Shown here piece after piece: positions 8,855-17,323 of a stretch of 64,000 nt of DNA. Position 1 is the first letter of the stretch; each line of letters begins with the position of its first letter. The translations under genes and the position numbers were made by a program. The stretch covers positions 50,413 through 114,412 of the forward strand of contig NZ_JABBFW010000016.1 of assembly GCF_012927045.1 (NCBI RefSeq), written 5' to 3'. The notes beneath the pieces are model-generated. The model saw only the letters and a program-made list of their open reading frames with translations. It was not told the DNA's origin and searched no databases. Origin of the DNA: Azohydromonas caseinilytica. GTDB lineage: Bacteria > Pseudomonadota > Gammaproteobacteria > Burkholderiales > Burkholderiaceae_C.

Positions 8855-8888
8855 GGGCGGGCTCCGTTCTTTCCGGTCGTGAAATGAA

Positions 8889-8984
8889 CCGTTCGCACTG
8901 AGGTATCGAAGTGCGAATCCGTCAGGCTGCGATGGCAGCACCATGGTGAGGGCCGTTCATCCTTCGATACCTCCGGACGAACGG
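8889..8984. repeat. 96-bp inverted-repeat element, copy 1
   Basis: Two 23-bp arms, 8889-8911 and 8962-8984, are inverted copies differing at 4 positions; each begins or ends with CCGTTCG/CGAACGG and shares GAGGTATCGAAG or its complement. The core contains CTGCGATGGC and GGGCCGTTCAT, also present in the copy at 51449-51544, which has the same 96-bp length. It lies between two minus-strand genes. No coding capacity is seen. Confidence 0.75.
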
Positions 8985-9013
8985 ATTGCTTGGCTGGCAA
9001 CCAGAGAGCGAGA

Positions 9014-10171
9014 TCAAGCCGCGGCCGTCTCCTCCCGCGCCGACTGCTCCAGCGCCGGGTAGTCGATGTAGCCCACCGGGCCCGGCACGTAGAAGGTCTG
9101 CGGATTGGGCGTGTTCAGCGCGGCGCCGAGCTTGAAGCGCTGCACCAGGTCGGGGTTGGCAATGTAGGCGCGGCCGAAGGCCACGGCATCGGCATGGCCG
9201 GAGGCGACGGCCTCGATGGCGCTGTCGCGGTCATAGCCGTTGTTGGCGATGTACGCGCCCTTGAAGCTGCGGCGCGCCCAGGCGTAGTCGAAGCCGGGCA
9301 GGTCGCGCGCGCCGCCGGTGGCGCCCTCGACGAAGTGGATGAAGGCGATGCCGCGCCGGTTCAGCTCCTCCACCAGGTGGCCGAACACCGCCTGCGGGTT
9401 GCTGTCGCTGAGGTCGTTGGCCGGCGTGACCGGCGACAGCCGGATGCCCACGCGGCCCGCGCCGATCTCGGCCACCACGGCATCCACCACCTCCAGCGCG
9501 AAGCGCACGCGGTTCTGGACCGAGCCGCCGTAGGCATCGGTGCGCCGGTTGGCGCCGTCGCGCAGGAACTGGTCGATGAGGTAACCGTTGGCGCCGTGGA
9601 TCTCCACGCCGTCGAAGCCGGCGCGGAGGGCGTTGGCCGCACCGCGGCGGAACTGCTGCACCACCTCGGCGATTTCCTCGACCGTGAGCGCGTGCGGCAC
9701 CGGCAGCTCGACCTTGCCGCGATGGGTGTAGGCCACGCCCTTGGGCTGCACCGCCGAGGGCGCCACGGGCTGCGCGCCGCCGATGAGGCCCGGGTGCGTG
9801 ACGCGGCCCACGTGCCAGATCTGGGCCACGATCTTGGAGCCGGCCTCGTGCACGGCCTGGGTGATCGCCTTCCAGCCCTCGACCTGCGCGTCGGAGTAGA
9901 TGCCCGGCGTGGCCATGTAGCCCTTGCCGACGGGCGACACCGGCGTGCCCTCGCTGATGATCAGGCCCGCGTTGGCGCGCTGGCGGTAGTACTCGACGTT
10001 CATGGCGCTGCCCGGGATGTCGCCGGCCGCCTCGTCGGCGCGGCTGCGCGTCAGCGGCGCCATCACCACGCGGTTCGCGATGTCGATGTCGCCGATGCGC
10101 CCGGGCTGGAACAGCAAGGGCTCTCGGCTCGCAACTTCACGAACGGCGGCTTGAGGCAGGGGAGCATTCAT
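9014..10171 (-). CDS. Old Yellow Enzyme-type NADH:flavin oxidoreductase (alkene reductase)
   Basis: The 385-residue FMN-dependent TIM-barrel protein has NRVVMAPLTRSRA near the N-terminus, QIWHVGRVTHP, FDGVEIHGANGYLIDQFL with the substrate-binding His/Asn pair, and the C-terminal FMN phosphate-binding region (VAFGRAYIANPDL). This is the NemA/xenobiotic reductase type that reduces activated C=C bonds or nitrate esters with NAD(P)H. ATG 10171 follows AAGGAAAG. It is divergent from a LysR-type regulator at 10309, the usual arrangement for an inducible reductase and its regulator. Confidence 0.9.
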   Translation of the reverse strand: MNAPLPQAAVREVASREPLLFQPGRIGDIDIANRVVMAPLTRSRADEAAGDIPGSAMNVEYYRQRANAGLIISEGTPVSPVGKGYMATPGIYSDAQVEGWKAITQAVHEAGSKIVAQIWHVGRVTHPGLIGGAQPVAPSAVQPKGVAYTHRGKVELPVPHALTVEEIAEVVQQFRRGAANALRAGFDGVEIHGANGYLIDQFLRDGANRRTDAYGGSVQNRVRFALEVVDAVVAEIGAGRVGIRLSPVTPANDLSDSNPQAVFGHLVEELNRRGIAFIHFVEGATGGARDLPGFDYAWARRSFKGAYIANNGYDRDSAIEAVASGHADAVAFGRAYIANPDLVQRFKLGAALNTPNPQTFYVPGPVGYIDYPALEQSAREETAAA

Positions 10172-10308
10172 GGCGGTCTTTCCTTGGTCTGGTGGAGCGG
10201 GAAACAGGACGACTTGCAGGTCGTGTAACGGGATTGTGTCTATGCCCGGCACCAGGGAGTAGCCCCTCCTGGCGATACCATCTATTCCCCCCAGGAAGAG
10301 TTGAGCGC

Positions 10309-11256
10309 ATGGACCGGCTGCAATTGCTTGAAACCTTCGTCCGCGTCGTGGAGAGCGGCAATTTCTCGGTGGTGGCGCGCGAGGGGCGCACCACGCAGTC
10401 CGCCGTCAGCAAGCAGGTGCAGGCGCTGGAGGCGCAGCTGGGCACGCGGCTGCTGGTGCGCTCCAGCCGCAGCCACTCGCTGACCGAGGCCGGCCAGCTC
10501 TACTACGAGCGCTGCCGCCAAGTGCTGGACACGCTGGAGGAGGCGCGCGCCGAGGTGCACCGCAGCGAGCAGGAGATCAGCGGCGCGCTGCGGGTGGCGG
10601 CGCCGGTGGCCTTCGGGCGGCTGCACATCATTCCGCGGCTGCCGGCCTTCTACGCGCGGCATCCGCGCCTGCGCGTGGAGCTGCAGCTCGACGACAGCTT
10701 CATCGACCTGGTGTCGGCCGGCATCGACGTGGCCTTCCGCGTGGGCGAGCTCAAGGACAGCCGGCTCATCGCCCGGCGCATCGGCACCGCGCACCGCGCC
10801 ACGCTGGCGGCGCCGGCCTACCTGGCGCGGCACGGCGAGCCGCAAACGCCCGAGGAGCTGCGGCAGCACAACTGCCTCGTCTACACCGGGCTGGCCAAGC
10901 TCAACGAATGGGACTACCAGGATGCCGAGGGCCGCCCGCACACGGTGCGGGTGCACGGCAACTTCGAGTCCAACAGCTCGGAGGCCATCCGCCAGTCCGT
11001 CCTGGAGGGCATCGGCATCGGCTACGCGCTGCTGTGGGTCTACGGCGACGACCTGCGCGCCGGGCGGGTGCAGCCCATCCTCACCGGCTTCCAGCCGCCG
11101 TCGCTGCCGCTGAACGTGGTGTTCCAGCCCACGCGCCGCCCGTCACTCAAGGTCAACAGCTTCGTGAGCTTCTTCGCCGAGGAGTTCGCGCGCGACCCGG
11201 ACATCGCGCAGATGCTGGCGGCCTATGCGGGCAACGGCACGGCCGCCAGGACGTAG
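10309..11256 (+). CDS. LysR-family transcriptional regulator
   Basis: The 315-residue protein has an N-terminal winged HTH (about 1-60: FSVVAREGRTTQSAVSKQVQ) and a substrate-binding co-inducer domain (about 90-300). The length is standard. ATG 10309 follows AGGAAGAG. The 137-bp intergenic space to the divergent Old Yellow Enzyme gene contains an imperfect inverted repeat (CCAGGGAG, 6 nt, CTCCTGG, at about 10252-10272), a candidate autoregulatory operator. Control of that reductase is inferred from the divergent layout. The C-terminal end converges on the SDR gene with 4 bp between stops. Confidence 0.88.
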   Translation: MDRLQLLETFVRVVESGNFSVVAREGRTTQSAVSKQVQALEAQLGTRLLVRSSRSHSLTEAGQLYYERCRQVLDTLEEARAEVHRSEQEISGALRVAAPVAFGRLHIIPRLPAFYARHPRLRVELQLDDSFIDLVSAGIDVAFRVGELKDSRLIARRIGTAHRATLAAPAYLARHGEPQTPEELRQHNCLVYTGLAKLNEWDYQDAEGRPHTVRVHGNFESNSSEAIRQSVLEGIGIGYALLWVYGDDLRAGRVQPILTGFQPPSLPLNVVFQPTRRPSLKVNSFVSFFAEEFARDPDIAQMLAAYAGNGTAART

Positions 11257-11260
11257 CGGA

Positions 11261-12007
11261 TCACAGCCCGCCCGCGACCTTCAGCACCGAGCCCGTCACG
11301 TAGGACGAGCGCTGCGACAGCAGCCACACGATGGCCTCGGCGATCTCGTGGGCCTCGCCGGGACGGCGCATCGGGATGCGCGCCGCCACGCGCTGCGGCC
11401 GCCCGGGCTCGCCGGCGGCGGCATGGATGTCCGTGAGCGTGGTGCCCGGCGACACGGCGTTGACGCGGATGCCGTCCCCGGCCAGCTCCTTGGCCAGCCC
11501 GACGGTGAAGCCCTCCACCGCCGCCTTGGACGCCGCGTAGTGCACGTACTCGCCCGGCGCGCCCAGCGTGGCCGCGATGGACGAGACGTTGACGATGCTG
11601 CCGCCGCGCCCTTCGTCGCGCCAGCGCCGCGCGACCTGCTGCGTCAGCAGCATCAGGCCCAGCACGTTGACTTCCAGCACCTGGCGCATGGTGGCCGGGC
11701 TGGCCTGCAGGAACGGGCCCAGCGGCCCGGTGATGCCGGCGTTGTTGACCAGGCCCACCAGGGGCGGGAGCGAGGCGGGAATGCGTTGCAGCAACCCATC
11801 GGCGGCAGCCGTGTCGCCGGCATCGGCCTGCAGCGCGGCCGCCTGGCGGCCCAGGGCCTGGACCTCGGCCACCACGCCCTGCGCCGCCTCGTGCCGGGAG
11901 GCATAGGTAAAGCAAACGTCGTAGCCGCCGGCCGCCACCAGGCGCGCGGTGGCGGCGCCGATGCCGCGGCTGCCCCCGGTGATCAGAACGGTGCCCAGGC
12001 TGTTCAT
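11261..12007 (-). CDS. SDR-family NAD(P)-dependent oxidoreductase
   Basis: The 248-residue classical short-chain dehydrogenase has the cofactor motif TGGSRGIG (about 9-16), NNAG (about 88-91), a catalytic Ser in NVSSIA, YVHYAASK with the catalytic Tyr/Lys, and NAVSPG. An Arg after the glycine motif would fit NADP preference. I chose ATG 12007 at the start of the conserved fold; the frame stays open upstream but has no homology. Substrate unknown; closely similar proteins are usually labelled glucose dehydrogenase or 3-oxoacyl-ACP reductase by similarity only. Confidence 0.88.
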   Translation of the reverse strand: MNSLGTVLITGGSRGIGAATARLVAAGGYDVCFTYASRHEAAQGVVAEVQALGRQAAALQADAGDTAAADGLLQRIPASLPPLVGLVNNAGITGPLGPFLQASPATMRQVLEVNVLGLMLLTQQVARRWRDEGRGGSIVNVSSIAATLGAPGEYVHYAASKAAVEGFTVGLAKELAGDGIRVNAVSPGTTLTDIHAAAGEPGRPQRVAARIPMRRPGEAHEIAEAIVWLLSQRSSYVTGSVLKVAGGL

Positions 12008-12160
12008 CGCGTGTCCTCGACAGCGGGTATGGAAGCGGGCCATTGTCCGGCCGCGATGCGGGGCCGGGCATGCGCGGCGCGCATGCCATGGCGCCCGAAT
12101 GCTCATGCCACGGGCGGACGGGCCTTTCCAGAATGGGATCGCCACCTTCGGGAGCCCGCC

Positions 12161-12490
12161 ATGCGTTTCACCCTGCACCTGAACGACTCGTGCCAGCGCC
12201 TGAGCCTGCGTCCCGGCGCGCGCATCACCTGCGCCGGCGGCACGCTGTGGATCACGCTGGAGTCCCGGCAGGCCTCGCGGCCCAGCCCGGACCTGGTCCT
12301 TACCCCCGGGCAGTGCCATCGCGTCACCGAGGCGGCGGACTACTTCCTGACCGGCACGCGCAAGGATGTCGCCACGGCCTGCGAGATCGACCTGTCGCGC
12401 GAGCAACGGCCCGACGGCAGGCCGTTGCTGGCGCTCCGGCGGGCGCTGCAAGGGCGTGGTGATCCGCTGCGGCGGTTGCTGCGGGCGTGA
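12161..12490 (+). CDS. DUF2917 domain-containing protein
   Basis: The 109-residue protein has the DUF2917 pattern: a short beta-rich domain with LRPGARITCAGGTLWITLE followed by a second strand block (LTPGQCHRVTEAADYFLTG), resembling a small cupin-like barrel. The family is common in Burkholderiales and has no assigned function. GGGAG precedes ATG 12161. It is divergent from the SDR and converges on a LysR gene. The Arg-rich C-terminus (LLALRRALQGRGDPLRRLL) might contact nucleic acid or membrane, but that is speculation. Confidence 0.75.
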   Translation: MRFTLHLNDSCQRLSLRPGARITCAGGTLWITLESRQASRPSPDLVLTPGQCHRVTEAADYFLTGTRKDVATACEIDLSREQRPDGRPLLALRRALQGRGDPLRRLLRA

Positions 12491-12507
12491 GGGGCAAGGA
12501 ACTTGCC

Positions 12508-13440
12508 TCACTCCACCCCCAGCCGGGCCGCCGCTTCCCTCACCCGGGCCGCCTCCTCGCCGATCCACGCCGCCACGCGCCGCACATCCTCGCGCGGCCG
12601 CGCCTCGGCCTGCAGCAGCCAGTAGGCGTTGGGGCTCGCCTGCGCCGGCCGCGTGCCGCGCACCAGCGACAGTTGCCCGCCCTGGAGCAGCGGCAGGATC
12701 AACTCCAGCCGGCCCAGCGCCACGCCCTGGCCGGCCAGGGCGGCGTAGATCACCTGGTCGTACTGGTTGAAGCGCAGGATGCCGCGCCGGCTCGCCCGCT
12801 GCCATTCGGAGCTGTCGAGCCAGTGGCGCCACTGCAGCCAGGGACGCGGATCGTCGAACTCCAGCAGCGGCAGCCGTGCCAGGGCCTCGCCCGGGCGGCC
12901 CAGGTCGGCGCCGAGCGAGGGATGCGCCACCGGCACGATGCTCTCGCCGAACAGCCGCGTGGCGCTGGCGGGCGCCTGCGCCTCTGGGCAGTAACGGATG
13001 GCCAGGTCGATGTCGCCGGCGCGCAGGTCGCTGAACTGGTTGCTGGCCGACAGCCGCACATCGAGCCGGGGATGCGCATGCTGCAGCGAGCCCAGGCGCG
13101 GCAGCAGCCACAGCGCGGTGACGCCGATGCTCGCCGTCACCGTGACGGGGCGGCGCTCGCCGCCGTGGCGGATCTCCGCCGCCAGGTCCTGCAGTTGCTG
13201 GACCGCGCCGTCGGCCGCGCGGAACAGCCGCTCGCCCTCCGGCGTGAAGGCCACGCCGCGATGCCGGCGCTCGAACAGCTTCACGCCCAGCTGCTCCTCC
13301 AGCGCATGGATCTGGCGGCTGACGGCCGACTGCGTCAGGCACAGGTCCTCGGCCGCCAGCGTGATGCTCATGCGCCGGCCCACGGCAATGAAGCCTTTGA
13401 GCAGGTCCAGCGAGAACAGGCGCACCAGGGGAACGGACAT
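12508..13440 (-). CDS. LysR-family transcriptional regulator (GcvA-like)
   Basis: The 310-residue protein starts with an HTH block (about 10-70: ITLAAEDLCLTQSAVSRQIHALEEQLGVKLFERRHRG is split over this region) and continues with a periplasmic-binding-type effector domain. The Phe-rich N-terminus and FERRHRGV resemble the GcvA/AmpR-like branch. GGGAG lies upstream of ATG 13440. It is the last gene of a same-strand run after a Bug receptor, a CmcJ/NvfI-like enzyme and a DsbA-type isomerase, 39 bp after the isomerase stop, and may regulate that group. Confidence 0.87.
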   Translation of the reverse strand: MSVPLVRLFSLDLLKGFIAVGRRMSITLAAEDLCLTQSAVSRQIHALEEQLGVKLFERRHRGVAFTPEGERLFRAADGAVQQLQDLAAEIRHGGERRPVTVTASIGVTALWLLPRLGSLQHAHPRLDVRLSASNQFSDLRAGDIDLAIRYCPEAQAPASATRLFGESIVPVAHPSLGADLGRPGEALARLPLLEFDDPRPWLQWRHWLDSSEWQRASRRGILRFNQYDQVIYAALAGQGVALGRLELILPLLQGGQLSLVRGTRPAQASPNAYWLLQAEARPREDVRRVAAWIGEEAARVREAAARLGVE

Positions 13441-13479
13441 GCCCGATTCTCCCGCCCTGCCCCGTGCGCCTGGAACGCG

Positions 13480-14118
13480 CTACGCCCGCGCCGGGCCGGG
13501 CGCGGCCAGCCCGGCGGCGAAGTCCAGCGCGTCCTCCAGCCGGTCATTGCCCCAGAACATCTTGCTGCGGACCATGAAGGTCGGCGCGCCGAAGATGCCC
13601 TGTGCCCGGGCGGCCTCGGTCTGCCGGCGCAGCAGCGGCTTGTGGGCCTCGGCGCAGGCCTGCGCGATGGCGGCGTCGGCATCCAGGCCGAGCGCGGCCA
13701 GCACGCCGCCCACGGCCTCGACAGTGTCGATGTCGCGGTCCTCGGCGAAGTTGAGCCGCATGGCCTGCCGGCAGAACTCCGCCACCCAGGGCGCGCCGCC
13801 TCCCCACAGCGCCACGCGCGCCGGCAGCACCGACCCGCGCGGAAAGGCGCTCGGTTGGCGCCAGGGCAGGCCGTGCTTGCGGCATTGCCGCGCCAGGTCC
13901 TTCCAGACGTAGGCGCCCTTCTGCTTCTGCAGCACGAAGGGCGAGCTTTCCCAGCCCTGGGCGCTGAAGATCGGCCCTAGAAGGAACGGCTTCCAGGCCA
14001 CGGCCAGCCCGCGCCGTGCCGCGGCCTCCTCGATGCGCATCACGCTGAGGTAGGCGTAGGGGCTGGCGAAATCGAACCAGAGCTCGATGCCCACGGGTGC
14101 GTCCGCAATGCTTCGCAT
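13480..14118 (-). CDS. 2-hydroxychromene-2-carboxylate isomerase family protein (DsbA-like, kappa-GST)
   Basis: The 212-residue thioredoxin-fold protein begins near ELWFDFASPYAYLS, the hallmark where Ser replaces the redox Cys of DsbA, which identifies HCCA isomerase/kappa glutathione transferases. It continues with FLLGPIFSAQGW, a helical insertion, and GIFGAPTFMVRSKMFWGNDRLEDAL, the typical C-terminal motif. Known members use glutathione to isomerise hydroxychromene carboxylates in naphthalene breakdown; no naphthalene genes are visible here, so the substrate is open. It starts 11 bp after the stop of the CmcJ-like gene and is very likely cotranscribed. Confidence 0.85.
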   Translation of the reverse strand: MRSIADAPVGIELWFDFASPYAYLSVMRIEEAAARRGLAVAWKPFLLGPIFSAQGWESSPFVLQKQKGAYVWKDLARQCRKHGLPWRQPSAFPRGSVLPARVALWGGGAPWVAEFCRQAMRLNFAEDRDIDTVEAVGGVLAALGLDADAAIAQACAEAHKPLLRRQTEAARAQGIFGAPTFMVRSKMFWGNDRLEDALDFAAGLAAPGPARA

Positions 14119-14129
14119 GGCGATGTGCC

Positions 14130-15008
14130 TCACTCGTACACGACCAGGCAGCGCAGCTCGATGCTCTCGCGCAGCGGCGCGTCGGGCGGCGTGTCCGGGT
14201 AGTCGAAGGCGGCATGCGGGGTGAAGCGCGCGACGCCGCTGACCTGCGAGTCGTACTGCTTGAACACCAGCGCCTCGTGCCGGTCCATGGCCGGGAAGTA
14301 GCACCAGCGGTGCCGGGGCGAGCGCGTCACCAGGTAGATCTCGCCGCTGCGGCGCGGGTAGCGCACCTCGGCCACGACCAGGTCGCGCGCGTCGATGCTG
14401 CGGGCATCGCACAGCGCCAGCGGCGTGTCGAGCACCGGCGCCTTGATGGAGCGCCAGAGGTTGATGATGGCGAAGCGCCCCACCCCGGCGCGCTCGCGCG
14501 CATCGGCGATGACAAGCTCCAGCCGGCGCCGGCCCGAGGCCTCGGTGTAGTCGTTGTGGATGCGGCCATTGGCGCCGGGGCGCCCGTCCTGCAGGCCCCG
14601 GCCGAAGCTCAGGCCCGGACGCTGCGCCTCGCGCCGGCGCACCAGGTGGTCGAAGACATACCCACGGCGCGCGCCCGTGACGGCCAGCGCCAGGTCCACG
14701 GCCTCCGGGTAGTAGCGGCGCCGCACCATCTCGTCGTCGAGGAAGTCGCGCACCGACGTGGGCGCGGCATGCAATTCAAAACCCTCCTGGTCCAGCGTCG
14801 GCGGCATCGGTGCCCGGCGCGCATCGGCGATGGGCACGGCCGGCGACTCGTACTCGCCGCTTTCCCAGGGCGTGCCGGGCGGCGGCGGGTAGGCGTAGGC
14901 GCAAGGGCGCGCGTCCGTGGGACACAGGTAGCTCAGGCCCGCACGGATGGCGGGCGTTTCGCTCCCGGCGGCAGGTGCGGGTGGCAGGCAGGCGACAAGG
15001 CTTTGCAT
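14130..15008 (-). CDS. CmcJ/NvfI-family oxygenase-like protein
   Basis: The 292-residue protein shows the CmcJ/NvfI/AsaB pattern: IHNDYTEASG (a His-x-Asp pair suited to iron), FAIINLWRSI, PLALCDARSID, EIYLVTRSPRHRWCYFP, EALVFKQYDS and FTPHAAFDYPDTPPDAPLRESIELR. Characterised relatives are fungal or actinobacterial secondary-metabolite oxygenases or hydroxylases, including the cephamycin CmcJ step. In bacteria such genes are sparse and mostly untested. ATG 15008 was chosen at the start of the conserved region. It sits between a Bug-family solute receptor and a DsbA-type isomerase on the same strand, suggesting a small pathway for an imported carboxylate. Confidence 0.75.
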   Translation of the reverse strand: MQSLVACLPPAPAAGSETPAIRAGLSYLCPTDARPCAYAYPPPPGTPWESGEYESPAVPIADARRAPMPPTLDQEGFELHAAPTSVRDFLDDEMVRRRYYPEAVDLALAVTGARRGYVFDHLVRRREAQRPGLSFGRGLQDGRPGANGRIHNDYTEASGRRRLELVIADARERAGVGRFAIINLWRSIKAPVLDTPLALCDARSIDARDLVVAEVRYPRRSGEIYLVTRSPRHRWCYFPAMDRHEALVFKQYDSQVSGVARFTPHAAFDYPDTPPDAPLRESIELRCLVVYE

Positions 15009-15177
15009 CGCGACTCCAGCGTCGTGGTGCCGTGCGCTGCGGCCGGAATGGCAGCGAGACCCGCACGGCACCGGCCCCATTGCAGCCCGTGGACGCCGGC
15101 GCCGGGATGACTTCCGCGCCGCGCTGGCATGAGCGTTGCGCATGCCAGCGCGCGGGCCGCTCGGGCCCTGGCGCGGC

Positions 15178-16140
15178 TCACTCCAGCGCCAGCTTCTGCC
15201 GCTGCACCACGTCCTTGTAGACCTGCAGCTCGGCCTTGATCTGCGCGGCGAACTCCTGGGGCTTGTTGCCGATCACGAGCGAGCCGGTGTCCTCGATGCG
15301 CTGGCGCACCGCGGGCTCGACCAGCGCCTGCAGCGTGGCGGCATGCACCTTCTTGACCACCTCGGCCGGCAGCCCCTTGGGGCCGACGATGCCGTAATAG
15401 GCCATGCGGTTGACCGGCTCCAGGCCGATCTCCTTGAAGGTCGGCACCTCGGGCATCTGCGCCAGGCGCTGCGGCGCCGCCAGCACGATGGGCACCAGGC
15501 GGCCCTCCTTGATGAACGGCATGGCCGAGGGCAGGTTGTCGAAGATGATGGCCACCTGCCCGGCGACCACGTCGTTGAGCGCCGGACCACCGCCCCGGTA
15601 GGGCACATGCGTGATCGACACGCCGGCCAGGTCCTTCCACAGCTCGGTCTGCAGGTGCGCGATGCCGCCCGTGCCGGAGGTGGCGTAGGCGTACTTGCCG
15701 GGATTCTTCTTGAGCTCGGCGACGAAGCCCTTGTAGTCGCGCGCCGGGAAGCCGGGGTGCACGGCGATGACGTTGGGCGTGGCCGCGATGTTGACGATCG
15801 GCGTGAAGTCGCTGACGGGGTCGTAGCTGACCTTGGGATTGATGGCCGGGTTGGAAGCCGTGGTGGACACGGTAGCGATGCCGAGCGCGTAGCCGTCGGG
15901 CACGGCGCGCGCCGTCTCGGTCGCACCCACCACGCCGCCGCTGCCGGCCTTGTTCTCCACGACCACCGACTGGCCCAGGGCCTTGCTCAGCGCCGGCGCG
16001 ACGGTGCGCGCGATGATGTCCGTGGTACCCCCCACGGCAAAGGGCACCACCAGCCGAACCGGCTTGCCCGGCCAGGCCTGCGCCGCCGCCATGCCGCTGG
16101 CCAACGCCAGCGCTGCGCCAAGCCACTGTCTTCTTTGCAT
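15178..16140 (-). CDS. Bug-family tripartite tricarboxylate transporter receptor
   Basis: The 320-residue periplasmic binding protein starts MQRRQWLGAALALASG with a signal peptide cleaved near AAAQA. It continues with PGKPVRLVVPFAVGGTTDIIART, SVVVENKAGSGG and the PYRGGGPA motif, all diagnostic of Bug/TctC receptors. These bind carboxylates and are greatly expanded in Burkholderiales, often without linked TctAB membrane subunits; none is seen here. The gene is downstream of the etfA terminator and upstream of the CmcJ-like and isomerase genes, so it may deliver their substrate. Confidence 0.92.
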   Translation of the reverse strand: MQRRQWLGAALALASGMAAAQAWPGKPVRLVVPFAVGGTTDIIARTVAPALSKALGQSVVVENKAGSGGVVGATETARAVPDGYALGIATVSTTASNPAINPKVSYDPVSDFTPIVNIAATPNVIAVHPGFPARDYKGFVAELKKNPGKYAYATSGTGGIAHLQTELWKDLAGVSITHVPYRGGGPALNDVVAGQVAIIFDNLPSAMPFIKEGRLVPIVLAAPQRLAQMPEVPTFKEIGLEPVNRMAYYGIVGPKGLPAEVVKKVHAATLQALVEPAVRQRIEDTGSLVIGNKPQEFAAQIKAELQVYKDVVQRQKLALE

Positions 16141-16299
16141 CGTGCTGTCTCCTCTCCAATGAGAACGGTTGTGACCGCATCGCTGGCTGGGCAGCGGTGC
16201 GCTGGCGGTGTAGGCCCGCCAAGGCCACTCTTGCCCATGCCGCCGTGGCCCGCCTGGGGCCAGATCAACAAACCAGGCTTCTTCGGATGGGGGAGCTGC

Positions 16300-16342
16300 A
16301 AAAAAAAACGTCGCCAGGCCCGCGACGGCAGGCATGGCGACG
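16300..16342 (-). terminator. Rho-independent terminator of the etf operon
   Basis: Read on the minus strand: arm CGTCGCCA, loop, arm TGGCGACG, then nine T. Arms are at 16335-16342 and 16309-16316, with the T-run at 16300-16308. It lies 48 bp beyond the etfA stop, in the expected place to end the acyl-CoA dehydrogenase-MaoC-etfBA transcript. Confidence 0.85.
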
Positions 16343-16389
16343 AAGAGGCTGGTGGCGCGGTGTGCGGCCGGCCAACAGCAGCGCGAGGT

Positions 16390-17322
16390 TTACAGCGCGC
16401 CGGTCAGCGCCGGCACGGCCTCGAAGACGTCGGCCTCCAGGCCGTAGTCGGCCACCGAGAAGATCGGCGCCTCCGGGTCCTTGTTGATCGCCACGATCAC
16501 CTTGGAGTCCTTCATCCCGGCCAGGTGCTGGATCGCGCCCGAGATGCCGCAGGCGATGTAGAGCGTGGGCGCCACGATCTTGCCGGTCTGGCCCACCTGC
16601 CAGTCGTTGGGCGCGTAACCGGCGTCCACCGCCGCGCGCGAGGCACCCAGCGCGGCGCCGAGCTTGTCGGCCAGCGGCGTGAGCACTTCGGTGAACTTCT
16701 CCGCCGAGCCCAGGGCCCGGCCGCCCGAGACGATGATCTTGGCGGCGGTCAACTCGGGCCGGTCGCTCTTGGTCAGCTCGCGGCCGACGAAGGCGCTCTG
16801 GCCGCTGTCAGCCACCGCGGCGATGGTTTCCACGGCCGCGCTGCCGCCCGTGGCCGGCGCGGCGTCGAAGCCGGTGGTGCGCACGGTGATGACCTTCACC
16901 GCGTCGCCGCTCTGCACCGTGGCGATGGCGTTGCCGGCGTAGATCGGGCGCTCGAAGGTGTCCGGGCTGTCCACCTTGGTGATGTCGCTCAGTTGCGCCA
17001 CGTCGAGCCTGGCGGCCACGCGCGGGGCGGCGTTGCGGCCGTTGGCGGTGCTGGGGAACAGGATGTGGCTGTAGGCCGGGGCCACGGCCAGCACCTGCGC
17101 CGCGACGTTCTCGGCCAGCTGCGTGGCGAGCGCGGGCGAGTCGGCGTGCAGCACCTTGCTCACGCCCTGCACCTGCGCGGCGGCGTGCGCTGCTGAGCCG
17201 GCGTTCTCGCCGGCCACCAGCACGTGGACCTCGCCGCCGCAAGCCAGCGCGGCGGTGACGGTGTTGAGGGTCGCGGCCTTGAGGGTCGCGTTGTCGTGTT
17301 CGGCAATGACGAGGGCGGCCAT
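16390..17322 (-). CDS. etfA: Electron transfer flavoprotein alpha subunit
   Basis: The 310-residue protein has the N-terminal ETF alpha/beta domain (about 1-185) and the C-terminal FAD-binding domain with [53 protein letters not shown] and [18 protein letters not shown], the standard FAD-contacting blocks. It accepts electrons from acyl-CoA dehydrogenases and passes them to ETF-ubiquinone oxidoreductase, encoded here at 27538. It starts 1 bp after the etfB stop. A strong terminator follows. Confidence 0.97.
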   Translation of the reverse strand: MAALVIAEHDNATLKAATLNTVTAALACGGEVHVLVAGENAGSAAHAAAQVQGVSKVLHADSPALATQLAENVAAQVLAVAPAYSHILFPSTANGRNAAPRVAARLDVAQLSDITKVDSPDTFERPIYAGNAIATVQSGDAVKVITVRTTGFDAAPATGGSAAVETIAAVADSGQSAFVGRELTKSDRPELTAAKIIVSGGRALGSAEKFTEVLTPLADKLGAALGASRAAVDAGYAPNDWQVGQTGKIVAPTLYIACGISGAIQHLAGMKDSKVIVAINKDPEAPIFSVADYGLEADVFEAVPALTGAL

Positions 17323-17323
17323 G

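Noticed and set aside
12008..13342. N-terminal extension of the SDR at 11261-12007 through the LysR region
   Set aside because: The extension is antisense or shifted relative to the DUF2917 and LysR genes; the SDR fold begins right at ATG 12007.
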